Positions 26,851 to 35,758 are shown, numbered from the stretch's first letter. The stretch: 64,000 nucleotides of DNA from Nocardioides turkmenicus (GCF_011045035.1 NZ_JAALAA010000016.1:1-64000), one strand, 5' to 3'. Notes: generated by a model from the sequence alone, not told the origin. Numbers and translations: made by a program.

Positions 26851-27750
26851 ATGGCTATCAAGACCGTCAAGGTCGACTTCCCGGCTGAGATCTTCGATGT
26901 TGAGCTCAACATCCCGCTGATCCACCAGGTCGTCGTCGCGCAGCAGGCCGCTGCGCGCCAGGGCACGCACGCCACCAAGACCCGCGGCGAGGTCCGCGGC
27001 GGTGGCCGCAAGCCCTACAAGCAGAAGGGCACCGGCCGCGCCCGCCAGGGTTCGACCCGCGCGCCGCAGTTCGCCGGTGGTGGCACCGTCCACGGCCCGC
27101 AGCCGCGTGACTACAGCCAGCGCACCCCCAAGAAGATGAAGGCTGCCGCCCTCCGCGGTGCCCTCTCCGACCGGGCTCGCGCCGGCCAGATCCACGTGGC
27201 CGAGTTCGCCCTCGAGGCGCCCTCGACCAAGACCGCGCTGACCGCCCTCAAGGCGATCTCCGACGCCAAGCGCTTCCTCGTGGTGCTGGACCGTTCCGAG
27301 TCCGTCGCCGCGCTGAGCCTGCGCAACGCGCCCGAGGTGCACCTGCTCTGGGCCGACCAGCTCAACACCTACGACGTCCTCGTCTCCGACGACGTGGTCT
27401 TCTCCAAGCCGGCCTACGAGATCTTCGTCTCGGGCAAGCCGGTCGTCGCCGCCAAGGAGACCGTCACCATCGGTGACGTCGAGCCTGAGGCGATCAAGGA
27501 GCCCGCCGCCGAGCCGGCCAAGGAGATCGACCTCCCCGAGGGCGCTGTCGCGCCGCTCGAGGACGGCTCTGCTCCCGAGGGCTTCGACATCAAGGGCAAC
27601 GTCAAGGGCAAGGACAAGAAGTTCCACGCTCCGGGCGGCCGTTGGTACGAGTCCACCAAGGCGGAGTTCTACTTCAAGTCCGCCGAGGACGCCATCGCCG
27701 CAGGCTTCGTCGAGGCCGGCAAGAAGAAGGCTGAGGAGGCTGACAAGTGA
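26851..27750 (+). CDS. rplD: 50S ribosomal protein L4 with extra C-terminal domain
   Basis: 299 aa, about 80-90 longer than typical L4. Residues ~1-210 are ordinary L4, including the tunnel loop 'KTRGEVRGGGRKPYKQKGTGRARQGS' and 'VHGPQPRDYSQRTPKKMKAAALRGAL'. An acidic linker (~211-240) leads to a compact segment at ~245-290: 'DIKGNVKGKDKKFHAPGG', 'WYESTKAEFYF', 'EDAIAAGF'. This IKGN...YH.PGG..Y..T.AE..F....A..AGF pattern is that of a small domain otherwise found at the ends of various bacterial proteins (I know it as the 'sunset' domain). No frameshift: the frame is continuous and rplW starts inside its stop (GTGA). The role of the extension is unknown. Confidence 0.93.
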   Translation: MAIKTVKVDFPAEIFDVELNIPLIHQVVVAQQAAARQGTHATKTRGEVRGGGRKPYKQKGTGRARQGSTRAPQFAGGGTVHGPQPRDYSQRTPKKMKAAALRGALSDRARAGQIHVAEFALEAPSTKTALTALKAISDAKRFLVVLDRSESVAALSLRNAPEVHLLWADQLNTYDVLVSDDVVFSKPAYEIFVSGKPVVAAKETVTIGDVEPEAIKEPAAEPAKEIDLPEGAVAPLEDGSAPEGFDIKGNVKGKDKKFHAPGGRWYESTKAEFYFKSAEDAIAAGFVEAGKKKAEEADK

Positions 27751-28043
27751 GCACGCTGCACTACGACCCCCGCGACATCCTGATCGCGCCGGTGGTCTCC
27801 GAGAAGAGCTACGGCCTCCTCGACCAGAACAAGTACACCTTCATCGTTCGCCCCGACGCGAACAAGACCGAGATCAAGATCGCGGTCGAGAAGGTGTTCG
27901 ACGTCAAGGTGACCTCGGTCAACACGATCAACCGCAAGGGCAAGGCCCGTCGTACGCGTTACGGCCTGGGCAAGCGCCCCGACACCAAGCGCGCGATCGT
28001 CTCCCTGGCTGAGGGCGACCGCATCGACATCTTCGGCGCGTGA
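27747..28043 (+). CDS. rplW: 50S ribosomal protein L23
   Basis: 98 aa, full length, GTG start overlapping the rplD stop by 4 nt. 'DPRDILIAPVVSEKSYGLLDQNKYTF' and 'NTINRKGKARRTRYGLGKRPDTKRAIV' are diagnostic. L23 lies at the tunnel exit and docks trigger factor and SRP. Confidence 0.97.
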   Translation: MSTLHYDPRDILIAPVVSEKSYGLLDQNKYTFIVRPDANKTEIKIAVEKVFDVKVTSVNTINRKGKARRTRYGLGKRPDTKRAIVSLAEGDRIDIFGA

Positions 28044-28059
28044 GAAGGACTGACTGAAC

Positions 28060-28896
<837 letters not shown>

Positions 28897-28899
28897 GCA

Positions 28900-29181
28900 A
28901 TGCCTCGCAGCCTGAAGAAGGGCCCCTTCGTCGACGACCACCTTCAGAAGAAGGTGGACGCCGAGAACGAGAAGGGCACCCACAACGTGATCAAGACCTG
29001 GTCGCGCCGCTCGATGATCGTGCCCGAGATGATCGGTCACACCATCGCGGTGCACGACGGTCGCAAGCACGTCCCGGTCTTCGTGTCCGACTCGATGGTC
29101 GGCCACAAGCTGGGCGAATTCGCACCGACCCGCACGTTCAAGGGTCACATCAAGGACGACCGGAAGGGACGCCGTCGATGA
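28900..29181 (+). CDS. rpsS: 30S ribosomal protein S19
   Basis: 93 aa, full length: 'MPRSLKKGPFVDDHLQKKV', 'KTWSRRSMIVPEMIGHTIAVHDGRKHVPVF', 'GHKLGEFAPTRTF'. Overlaps rplV by 4 nt (ATGA). Confidence 0.98.
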   Translation: MPRSLKKGPFVDDHLQKKVDAENEKGTHNVIKTWSRRSMIVPEMIGHTIAVHDGRKHVPVFVSDSMVGHKLGEFAPTRTFKGHIKDDRKGRRR

Positions 29182-29597
29182 CCACCACCGAACGGCAGCG
29201 CATCAGCGCCCGCCGCGACTCCCTGCTCGGCGACCAGCCGGGTGCCTTCGCGAGTGCCCGCTTCGTGCGGATCACCCCGCTGAAGGCACGCCGCGTCGTC
29301 GACATGGTCCGCGGCCTGCCCGTCGACGAGGCCCTGTCCCTGCTGCAGTTCGCGCCGCAGGCAGCCTCCGAGACTGTTTACAAGGTCCTCGAGAGCGCCA
29401 TCGCCAACGCGGTGTCGACCGAGGGTCTGGACCGCGACGACCTGGTCGTCTCGGTCGCCATGGTCGACGAAGGTCCGACCATGAAGCGCTGGCGTCCCCG
29501 CGCCCAGGGCCGTGCGACCCGCATCAACAAGCGGACCTCGCACATCACCCTGGCCGTGCAGCCGGCCGACGTCGTCGAGAAGGGCGGTAAGAAGTAA
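29178..29597 (+). CDS. rplV: 50S ribosomal protein L22
   Basis: 139 aa. The core begins at 'ASARFVRITPLKARRVVDMVRGLPVDEALSLLQF' and ends in the tunnel-lining beta hairpin 'PTMKRWRPRAQGRATRINKRTSHI'. About 24 N-terminal residues (TTTERQRISARRDSLLGDQPG) precede the usual start; the overlapping ATGA with rpsS supports the long form. Ends one base into rpsC (TAATG). Confidence 0.96.
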   Translation: MTTTERQRISARRDSLLGDQPGAFASARFVRITPLKARRVVDMVRGLPVDEALSLLQFAPQAASETVYKVLESAIANAVSTEGLDRDDLVVSVAMVDEGPTMKRWRPRAQGRATRINKRTSHITLAVQPADVVEKGGKK

Positions 29598-30424
29598 TGG
29601 GTCAGAAGATCAACCCGAACGGCTTCCGCCTGGGCATCTCGACCGACCACAAGTCGCGTTGGTACGCCGACAAGCAGTACAAGGAGTACGTCGGCGAGGA
29701 CGTCAAGATCCGCAAGCTCCTGTCGAAGGGCATGGAGCGGGCCGGCATCGCCAAGGTCGAGATCGAGCGCACCCGTGACCGCGTCCGTGTGGACATCCAC
29801 ACCGCGCGTCCCGGCATCGTCATCGGCCGCCGCGGCGCCGAGGCCGACCGCCTCCGCACCGAGCTGGAGAAGCTCACCGGCAAGCAGGTCCAGCTGAACA
29901 TCCTCGAGGTCAAGAACCCCGAGGTCGACGCTCAGCTGGTCGCCCAGGGTGTCGCCGAGCAGCTCAGCGGTCGCGTGCAGTTCCGCCGCGCGATGCGCAA
30001 GGCCATGCAGACCACCATGCGCTCCGGTGCCAAGGGCATCCGGATCCAGTGCTCCGGTCGTCTGAACGGCGCCGAGATGTCGCGTACGGAGTTCTACCGC
30101 GAGGGTCGCGTCCCGCTGCACACGCTGCGTGCCGACATCGACTACGGCTTCTACGAGGCCCGCACGACCTTCGGCCGCATCGGCGTGAAGGTCTGGATCT
30201 ACAAGGGTGAGGTCTCCGGCTCGCGTGCCGAGCGCCAGGCCGCCCAGGCCGCCCGTGCGGGCGTCCCGGGTCGCGGTGGCAACGACCGTCGCGGTGGCCG
30301 CGGCGACCGTCCGTCGCGTGGCTCCCGTGGCGACCGCCCGAACCGCGCGGACCGCGCGGCGAAGACTGAGGCGCCGGCTGCCGCTGAGGCTCCCGCCGCC
30401 GAGACCACGACCCAGGAGGGCTGA
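29597..30424 (+). CDS. rpsC: 30S ribosomal protein S3
   Basis: 275 aa. 'MGQKINPNGFRLGI' start, KH domain with 'PGIVIGRRGAEADRLRTELEKLTG', and the C-terminal S3 domain with 'GRLNGAEMSRTEFYREGRVPLHTLRADIDYG'. A ~60-residue Arg/Gly-rich then Ala/Pro/Glu-rich tail (GRGDRPSRGSRGDR...) extends the protein, as is common in actinobacteria. S3 is part of the mRNA entry helicase region. Confidence 0.97.
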   Translation: MGQKINPNGFRLGISTDHKSRWYADKQYKEYVGEDVKIRKLLSKGMERAGIAKVEIERTRDRVRVDIHTARPGIVIGRRGAEADRLRTELEKLTGKQVQLNILEVKNPEVDAQLVAQGVAEQLSGRVQFRRAMRKAMQTTMRSGAKGIRIQCSGRLNGAEMSRTEFYREGRVPLHTLRADIDYGFYEARTTFGRIGVKVWIYKGEVSGSRAERQAAQAARAGVPGRGGNDRRGGRGDRPSRGSRGDRPNRADRAAKTEAPAAAEAPAAETTTQEG

Positions 30425-30427
30425 CCC

Positions 30428-30847
30428 ATGCTGATGCCCCGTCGAGTCAAGCACCGCAAGCAGCACCACCCCAAGCGCACCGGCGTGGCCAAGGGTGGCA
30501 CGAAGCTGGCCTTCGGTGACTACGGCATCCAGGCGATCGAGGGTCACTACGTGACCAACCGCCAGATCGAGGCAGCGCGTATCGCGATGACTCGTCACAT
30601 CAAGCGAGGCGGAAAGGTGTGGATCAACATCTACCCCGACGTCCCGCTGACCAAGAAGCCCGCCGAGACCCGCATGGGTTCCGGTAAGGGTTCGCCCGAG
30701 TGGTGGGTCGCCAACGTCAAGCCGGGCCGCGTCATGTTCGAGCTCTCCGGCGTCGACGAGAACACGGCCCGCGAGGCGATGCGCCGCGCGATCCACAAGC
30801 TGCCCATGAAGTGCCGTTTCATCACGCGAGAGGCTGGTGAGTTCTGA
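30428..30847 (+). CDS. rplP: 50S ribosomal protein L16
   Basis: 139 aa, full length: 'MLMPRRVKHRKQHHPKRTG' (the first ATG matches the family's MLxPRRVK start) and 'GSGKGSPEWWVANVKPGRVMFEL'. Organises the A-site tRNA region. Overlaps rpmC by one base (TGATG). Confidence 0.97.
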   Translation: MLMPRRVKHRKQHHPKRTGVAKGGTKLAFGDYGIQAIEGHYVTNRQIEAARIAMTRHIKRGGKVWINIYPDVPLTKKPAETRMGSGKGSPEWWVANVKPGRVMFELSGVDENTAREAMRRAIHKLPMKCRFITREAGEF

Positions 30848-31089
30848 TGGCTAACTCCCTGCAGGCGTTCGAGCTGGACGAGCTCACCGACGTCGACCTC
30901 GAGGCGAAGCTGCGCGAGGCGAAGGAGGAGCTGTTCAACCTCCGGTTCCAGGCGGCCACCGGCCAGCTGGAGAGCCACGGTCGGCTCCGCACCGTCAAGA
31001 AGGACATCGCCCGGATCTACACCGTGGTGCGTGAGCGCGAGCTCGGCATCCGCGTGGCCCCGGGCACCGAGACCACCGAGGAGGCCTGA
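30847..31089 (+). CDS. rpmC: 50S ribosomal protein L29
   Basis: 80 aa. 'LTDVDLEAKLREAKEELFNLRFQAATGQLESHGRLRTVKKDIARIYTVVRERELG' is diagnostic; a short acidic tail follows. Sits next to L23 at the tunnel exit. The downstream ATG of rpsQ follows at once. Confidence 0.96.
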   Translation: MANSLQAFELDELTDVDLEAKLREAKEELFNLRFQAATGQLESHGRLRTVKKDIARIYTVVRERELGIRVAPGTETTEEA

Positions 31090-31090
31090 A

Positions 31091-31366
31091 ATGGCTGAGT
31101 CCACCGAGACCACCGAGCGCAACACGCGCAAGGTGCGCGAGGGCCTCGTCGTCAGCGACAAGATGGACAAGACCATCGTCGTCGAGGTCGAGGACCGCGT
31201 GAAGCACCCGCTCTACGGCAAGGTCATGCGCCGTAGCAGCAAGCTCAAGGCTCACGACGAGCAGAACACCGCCGGCATCGGCGACCGCGTCCTGGTCATG
31301 GAGACCCGGCCGCTGTCCGCGACCAAGCGGTGGCGCCTCGTCGAGGTCGTCGAGCGCGCCAAGTGA
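31091..31366 (+). CDS. rpsQ: 30S ribosomal protein S17
   Basis: 91 aa. 'NTRKVREGLVVSDKMDKTIVVEVEDRVKHPLYGKVMRRSSKLKAHDEQNTAGIGDRVLVMETRPLS' is diagnostic, with a ~10-residue Ser/Thr/Glu N-terminal addition. Last gene of the S10 operon proper; a 172-bp gap follows before rplN. Confidence 0.96.
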   Translation: MAESTETTERNTRKVREGLVVSDKMDKTIVVEVEDRVKHPLYGKVMRRSSKLKAHDEQNTAGIGDRVLVMETRPLSATKRWRLVEVVERAK

Positions 31367-31370
31367 TCTT

Positions 31371-31386
31371 CGCCTCGAAAGAGGCG
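31371..31386 (+). terminator. GAAA-tetraloop hairpin after rpsQ
   Basis: CGCCTC-GAAA-GAGGCG, a perfect 6-bp stem with a stable GNRA tetraloop, 4 nt after the rpsQ stop. Short for a terminator and without a U-run, so it may be an attenuator or a 3'-end protecting structure. Confidence 0.5.
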
Positions 31387-31414
31387 GATCCGGCTGGCGG
31401 CAAACGTCGCCAAA

Positions 31415-31454
31415 TTGACCAAAGGGTGCAGGTCCAGCGACCATTGTTCGCTGG
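31415..31454 (+). promoter_or_regulatory. Candidate spc-operon promoter/leader hairpin
   Basis: TTGACC at 31415-31420 resembles a -35 hexamer, but I see no convincing -10 at the right distance. CCAGCGA (31434-31440) and TCGCTGG (31448-31454) form a perfect 7-bp hairpin with a 7-nt loop. The 172-bp gap contrasts with the overlapping genes on both sides and marks the S10/spc boundary. An open frame spans it but lacks a good start and family. Confidence 0.4.
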
Positions 31455-31538
31455 GCCTGTGCCCATCAAATCCCATTACGTTCGGCAAGGCTCGACCGCC
31501 CTGGATGCGGTTGAGAACCAGCTCGACAAGGAGAAGTA

Positions 31539-31907
31539 ATGATCCAGCAGGAGTCGCGACTCAAGGTCGCCGACAACACTGGTGCGAAGGAGATCCTTTG
31601 CATTCGTGTGCTCGGTGGTTCCGGTCGTCGCTACGCCGGCATCGGCGACACCATCGTCGCCACCGTCAAGGACGCTATCCCCGGTGGCAACGTGAAGAAG
31701 GGTGACGTCGTCAAGGCCGTCATCGTGCGCACCGTCAAGGAGCGCCGCCGCGCTGACGGCTCGTACATCCGCTTCGACGAGAACGCCGCTGTCATTCTCA
31801 AGAACGACGGCGAGCCGCGAGGCACCCGCATCTTCGGCCCGGTCGGCCGTGAGCTGCGCGACAAGAAGTTCATGAAGATCATCTCGCTCGCGCCGGAGGT
31901 GCTGTGA
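31539..31907 (+). CDS. rplN: 50S ribosomal protein L14
   Basis: 122 aa, full length: 'MIQQESRLKVADNTGAKEILCIRVLGGSGRRYAGIGD' to 'KKFMKIISLAPEVL'. First gene of the spc operon. Overlaps rplX by one base. Confidence 0.98.
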   Translation: MIQQESRLKVADNTGAKEILCIRVLGGSGRRYAGIGDTIVATVKDAIPGGNVKKGDVVKAVIVRTVKERRRADGSYIRFDENAAVILKNDGEPRGTRIFGPVGRELRDKKFMKIISLAPEVL

Positions 31908-32266
31908 TGGGTCGCTCGCACATCAAGAAGGGCGACACCGTCAAGGTGATCGCTGGTAAGGACAAGGGCGGCTCCGGCAAGGTGATCGCTGTCCTCACCA
32001 ACGAGGACCGGGTGATCGTCGAGGGCATCAACCTCATCAAGAAGCACACCAAGGTCCAGGACCAGGGCGGTCGCGCCGGCACCACCGGCGGCATCGTGAC
32101 CACCGAGGCCCCGATCCACGTTTCCAACGTCCAGCTGCTCGAGGGTGGCGAGCCGGTTCGCGTCGGCTTCCGCCGTGAGACGGTCCAGAAGCGTCGCCCC
32201 GACGGGTCGACGTACGCCGCTGAGCGCAGCGTTCGCATCTCGCGCAAGACCGGTAAGGACATCTGA
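31907..32266 (+). CDS. rplX: 50S ribosomal protein L24
   Basis: 119 aa. 'HIKKGDTVKVIAGKDKGGSGKVIAVL' is the KOW motif, and 'RVIVEGINLIKKHTK' follows. I take the ATG at 31907; a GTG one codon earlier is also in frame. 2 nt before rplE. Confidence 0.96.
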   Translation: MGRSHIKKGDTVKVIAGKDKGGSGKVIAVLTNEDRVIVEGINLIKKHTKVQDQGGRAGTTGGIVTTEAPIHVSNVQLLEGGEPVRVGFRRETVQKRRPDGSTYAAERSVRISRKTGKDI

Positions 32267-32268
32267 TC

Positions 32269-32829
32269 ATGACCGACACCGCTGTGGCCCCGCGCCTCAA
32301 GACGAAGTACCGCGAGGAGATCGCCCCCGCACTCCAGCAGGAGTTCGGCATCTCCAACGTCATGCAGATCCCCGGTCTGACCAAGATCGTCGTCAACATG
32401 GGTGTCGGCGAGGCTGCTCGCGACTCCAAGCTGATCGAGGGCGCTGTCAACGACCTGACCGCGATCACCGGCCAGAAGCCGCTGATCAACAAGGCGAAGA
32501 AGTCGATCGCGCAGTTCAAGCTGCGTGAGGGCATGCCGATCGGTGCGCACGTCACGCTGCGCGGCGACCGCATGTGGGAGTTCCTCGACCGCCTGCTCTC
32601 GCTCGCGCTGCCCCGCATCAGGGACTTCCGCGGTCTGAACGGCAAGCAGTTCGACGGCAACGGCAACTACACCTTCGGTCTCACCGAGCAGGTCATGTTC
32701 CACGAGATCAACCAGGACAAGATCGACCGCTCGCGGGGCATGGACATCACCCTCGTGACGACTGCCACCAACGACGACCAGGGTCGCGCGCTGCTCAAGG
32801 CGCTCGGCTTCCCGTTCAAGGAGAACTGA
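32269..32829 (+). CDS. rplE: 50S ribosomal protein L5
   Basis: 186 aa, full length: 'LKTKYREEIAPALQQEFGISNVMQIPGLTKIVVNMGVG' and 'REGMPIGAHVTLRGDRMWEFLDRLLSLALPRIRDFRGL'. Binds 5S rRNA in the central protuberance. Confidence 0.98.
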   Translation: MTDTAVAPRLKTKYREEIAPALQQEFGISNVMQIPGLTKIVVNMGVGEAARDSKLIEGAVNDLTAITGQKPLINKAKKSIAQFKLREGMPIGAHVTLRGDRMWEFLDRLLSLALPRIRDFRGLNGKQFDGNGNYTFGLTEQVMFHEINQDKIDRSRGMDITLVTTATNDDQGRALLKALGFPFKEN

Positions 32830-32830
32830 G

Positions 32831-33016
32831 ATGGCGAAGACCGCTCTCAAGGTGAAGGCCGCCCGCAAGCCGAAGTTCGCGGTTCGCGGTTACACCCGCT
32901 GCCAGCGCTGCGGCCGCCCGAAGGCTGTGTTCCGCAAGTTCGGCCTGTGCCGTATCTGCCTGCGTGAGATGGCCCACCGGGGCGAGCTGCCCGGCGTCAC
33001 CAAGTCCTCCTGGTGA
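32831..33016 (+). CDS. rpsN: 30S ribosomal protein S14, zinc-binding type Z
   Basis: 61 aa. Cys24, Cys27, Cys40 and Cys43 form two CxxC pairs ('TRCQRCGRP', 'LCRICLREMA'), so this is the zinc (C+) form. Actinobacteria often also carry a zinc-free S14 under zinc control; none is in this window. Confidence 0.97.
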   Translation: MAKTALKVKAARKPKFAVRGYTRCQRCGRPKAVFRKFGLCRICLREMAHRGELPGVTKSSW

Positions 33017-33049
33017 GCGATCACCGTTCCAACCACTGACGTTGAAGGT

Positions 33050-33072
33050 CCTCACGACTCCGTGTCGCGAGG
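33050..33072 (+). promoter_or_regulatory. Intercistronic hairpin rpsN-rpsH
   Basis: CCTCACGAC (33050-33058) pairs with GTCGCGAGG (33064-33072), with one A-C mismatch and a 5-nt loop. It lies in the 86-nt gap before rpsH, which is large for this operon. Could be an attenuator or a protein-binding RNA structure; not proven. Confidence 0.4.
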
Positions 33073-33102
33073 AAACCACTACGAGAAAGGGCCGTTCGGC
33101 CA

Positions 33103-33510
33103 ATGACGATGACTGACCCGATCGCAGACATGCTCACTCGTCTGCGTAACGCCAACCAGGCGTACCACGACGCGGTTTCGATGCCGTACAGCAAGCTGAA
33201 GCAGGGCGTCGCTGAGATCCTCCAGCAGGAGGGTTACATCACCAAGTACGAGGTGCTGGAGCCCTCCGAGGGCCAGGTCGGCAAGACCCTGTCGATCACC
33301 CTCAAGTACGGCCGCAACCGTGAGCGCTCGATCGCCGGCGTCCGCCGCATCAGCAAGCCCGGTCTGCGTGTCTACGCGAAGCACACCGGCCTCCCGAAGG
33401 TGCTCGGCGGCCTCGGCGTCGCGATCATCTCGACGAGCCAGGGTCTGCTGACCGACCGCCAGGCCAACAAGAAGGGCGTAGGTGGGGAAGTCCTCGCCTA
33501 CGTCTGGTAA
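33103..33510 (+). CDS. rpsH: 30S ribosomal protein S8
   Basis: 135 aa, full length: 'MTDPIADMLTRLRNANQAYHD' and 'GLGVAIISTSQGLLTDRQANKKGVGGEVLAYVW'. In E. coli S8 also represses spc translation; whether the hairpin upstream is involved here is unknown. Start ATG at 33103; a second ATG two codons later would be equally compatible. Confidence 0.97.
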   Translation: MTMTDPIADMLTRLRNANQAYHDAVSMPYSKLKQGVAEILQQEGYITKYEVLEPSEGQVGKTLSITLKYGRNRERSIAGVRRISKPGLRVYAKHTGLPKVLGGLGVAIISTSQGLLTDRQANKKGVGGEVLAYVW

Positions 33511-33533
33511 TCAGGGAAGGGAGAGAGAAGAAC

Positions 33534-34073
33534 ATGTCGCGTATTGGCAAGCTCCCCGTCCCGGTTCCGGCCGGCGTGGACATCACCATCGACGGCCAGG
33601 TCGTGAACGTCAAGGGTCCCAAGGGCTCCCTGTCGCACACCGTGGCCAGCCCGATCACCGTCGAGAAGGGTGACGGCGTCCTCGACGTCAAGCGCCCCGA
33701 CGACAGCCGGGACAGCAAGGCCCTGCACGGCCTGTCCCGCACGCTGATCAACAACATGGTCCTGGGCGTCACCGAGGGCTACGAGAAGAAGCTCGAGATC
33801 GTCGGCGTGGGTTACCGCGTCCTGTCGAAGGGCCCGACCAAGCTGGAGTTCCAGCTGGGCTACTCGCACCCGATCATCTTCGACGCGCCCGAGGGCATCA
33901 CCTTCACCACCGACGGTCCGACCAAGCTCGGCGTCGTGGGCATCGACAAGCAGCTCGTCGGTGAGGTCGCGGCCAACATCCGCAAGCTGCGCAAGCCGGA
34001 GCCCTACAAGGGCAAGGGCGTTCGTTACGCCGGCGAGAACATCCGCCGCAAGGTCGGAAAGGCTGGTAAGTGA
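33534..34073 (+). CDS. rplF: 50S ribosomal protein L6
   Basis: 179 aa, full length: 'MSRIGKLPVPVPAGVDITIDG', 'LEIVGVGYRVL', and the C-terminal 'RKPEPYKGKGVRYAGENIRRKVGKAGK'. Near the factor-binding site of the 50S subunit. Overlaps rplR by one base. Confidence 0.98.
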   Translation: MSRIGKLPVPVPAGVDITIDGQVVNVKGPKGSLSHTVASPITVEKGDGVLDVKRPDDSRDSKALHGLSRTLINNMVLGVTEGYEKKLEIVGVGYRVLSKGPTKLEFQLGYSHPIIFDAPEGITFTTDGPTKLGVVGIDKQLVGEVAANIRKLRKPEPYKGKGVRYAGENIRRKVGKAGK

Positions 34074-34456
34074 TGGCCATCTCGCTGTCGAACAACAAGC
34101 ACACCGCTTCTCGTGTCCGCTCGCGTCTGCGTCGTCAGGCCCGCGGTCGCAAGAAGATCGAGGGTACGCCGGAGCGTCCGCGCCTCGTCGTGACCCGGTC
34201 GGCCAAGCACATCACCGCCCAGGTCGTCGACGACCTGGCCGGCAAGACGCTTGCCTCGGCCTCGACCATCGAGGGCGACCTGCGGTCGGCCTCGGGCGAC
34301 AAGACCGCCAAGGCCAAGCAGGTCGGCGAGCTGGTCGCGTCGCGTGCCAAGGCCGCTGGGGTGGAGACCGTGGTCTTCGACCGTGCCGGCAACAAGTACC
34401 ACGGCCGTGTCGCCGCGCTCGCCGATGGCGCGCGCGAGGCCGGTCTGACCTTCTGA
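34073..34456 (+). CDS. rplR: 50S ribosomal protein L18
   Basis: 127 aa: 'RLRRQARGRKKIEGTPERPRLVVTRSAKHITAQVVDD' and 'FDRAGNKYHGRVAALADGAREAGLTF'. Binds 5S rRNA. ATG at 34073 within the rplF stop (TGATG). Confidence 0.97.
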   Translation: MAISLSNNKHTASRVRSRLRRQARGRKKIEGTPERPRLVVTRSAKHITAQVVDDLAGKTLASASTIEGDLRSASGDKTAKAKQVGELVASRAKAAGVETVVFDRAGNKYHGRVAALADGAREAGLTF

Positions 34457-34490
34457 TCGCAACGATCGAACGAGAGAAGAGGAAAGTCTG

Positions 34491-35105
34491 ATGAGCGGAG
34501 CCCAGCGCGGACAGCGTGGTGGCGAGCGCCGAGGTCGCGACGACCGTCGCAACCAGAGCGCCGACAAGACCGCCTACATCGAGAAGGTCGTCGCGATCAA
34601 CCGAGTTGCCAAGGTCGTGAAGGGTGGTCGTCGCTTCAGCTTCACCGCCCTCGTGATCGTCGGTGACGGTGAGGGTCTGGTCGGCGTCGGCTACGGTAAG
34701 GCGAAGGAAGTTCCCGCGGCGATCGCCAAGGGTGTCGAGGAGGCGAAGAAGCACTTCTTCCGCGTCCCCCGCATCCAGGGCACGATCCCGCACCCGGTGC
34801 AGGGTGAGAAGGCCGCTGGTGTGGTCCTTCTCCGTCCGGCCGCCCCTGGTACCGGTGTCATCGCCGGTGGCCCGGTGCGTGCCGTCCTGGAGTGCGCCGG
34901 CATCCACGACGTGCTGAGCAAGTCGCTCGGCTCGTCCAACCAGATCAACATCGTCCACGCGACGGTGGAGGCCCTCAAGATGCTCGAGCAGCCTGAGGCC
35001 GTCGCCGCCCGCCGTGGTCTCCCGGTCGAGGACGTTGCCCCGGAGGCGCTGCTCAAGGCGCAGGCCGAGGTCGCGGAGTCGCCCAAGGTGGAGGTGTCGG
35101 CCTGA
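34491..35105 (+). CDS. rpsE: 30S ribosomal protein S5
   Basis: 204 aa. 'YIEKVVAINRVAKVVKGGRRFSFTALVIVGDGEGLVGVGYGKAKEV' and 'VVLLRPAAPGTGVIAGGPVRAVLECAGIHDVLSKSLGSSN' are diagnostic. An Arg/Gly-rich N-terminus and a ~25-residue acidic tail are added. Role in decoding accuracy and mRNA entry. One base overlap with rpmD. Confidence 0.97.
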   Translation: MSGAQRGQRGGERRGRDDRRNQSADKTAYIEKVVAINRVAKVVKGGRRFSFTALVIVGDGEGLVGVGYGKAKEVPAAIAKGVEEAKKHFFRVPRIQGTIPHPVQGEKAAGVVLLRPAAPGTGVIAGGPVRAVLECAGIHDVLSKSLGSSNQINIVHATVEALKMLEQPEAVAARRGLPVEDVAPEALLKAQAEVAESPKVEVSA

Positions 35106-35287
35106 TGGCGCAGCTGAAGGTCCAGCAGAAGAAGGGCCTCGTTGGTCTCAAGCAGAACCAGCGGGACACCCTGCGTACGCTCGGTCTCAAGCGGATCGGC
35201 GACGTGGTCGTCAAGGAGGACCGCCCGGAGATCCGCGGCATGGTCCAGACCGTCCGTCACCTGGTGACGGTCGAGGAGGTCGACTGA
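35105..35287 (+). CDS. rpmD: 50S ribosomal protein L30
   Basis: 60 aa, full length: 'LKVQQKKGLVGLKQNQRDTLRTLGLKRIGDVVVKED' then 'IRGMVQTVRHLVTVEEVD'. Between rpsE and rplO as usual. Confidence 0.97.
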   Translation: MAQLKVQQKKGLVGLKQNQRDTLRTLGLKRIGDVVVKEDRPEIRGMVQTVRHLVTVEEVD

Positions 35288-35288
35288 T

Positions 35289-35729
35289 ATGGCACTCAAG
35301 GTGCACAACCTGGCGCCGGCTCCCGGTGCCAAGAAGGCCAAGACCCGCGTGGGTCGTGGTGAGGCGTCCAAGGGTAAGACGGCCGGCCGTGGTACCAAGG
35401 GCACGAAGGCCCGTTACCAGGTCCCCGCCTACTTCGAGGGTGGCCAGACCCCGATGCACATGCGGCTCCCCAAGCTGAAGGGCTTCAAGAACCCCTTCAA
35501 GGTGGAGTTCCAGGTCGTCAACCTCGACAAGCTCAACGAGCTGTTCCCCGAGGGTGGCGTCGTCACCCCCGAGACCCTGATCGAGAAGGGTGCCGTCCGC
35601 AAGGGCCACCCGGTCAAGGTCCTGGGCCAGGGTGACCTGACCGTCAAGGTCGAGATCAGCGCCAACGCCTTCTCCGGCTCTGCCAAGGAGAAGATCGAGG
35701 CCGCTGGCGGAACTGTCACGGTTCTCTGA
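35289..35729 (+). CDS. rplO: 50S ribosomal protein L15
   Basis: 146 aa, full length: 'KVHNLAPAPGAKKAKTRVGRGEASKGKTAGRGTKG' with the glycine-rich N-terminal arm, ending in 'FSGSAKEKIEAAGGTVTVL'. Last gene before a strong hairpin. Confidence 0.97.
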   Translation: MALKVHNLAPAPGAKKAKTRVGRGEASKGKTAGRGTKGTKARYQVPAYFEGGQTPMHMRLPKLKGFKNPFKVEFQVVNLDKLNELFPEGGVVTPETLIEKGAVRKGHPVKVLGQGDLTVKVEISANAFSGSAKEKIEAAGGTVTVL

Positions 35730-35758
35730 CAGTTCTACTAACGTAGAGCCTGTCACGT

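Noticed and set aside
31367..31538. Possible small gene between rpsQ and rplN
   Set aside because: The open frame begins inside rpsQ, has no ribosome-binding site and no family; hairpins explain the region better.
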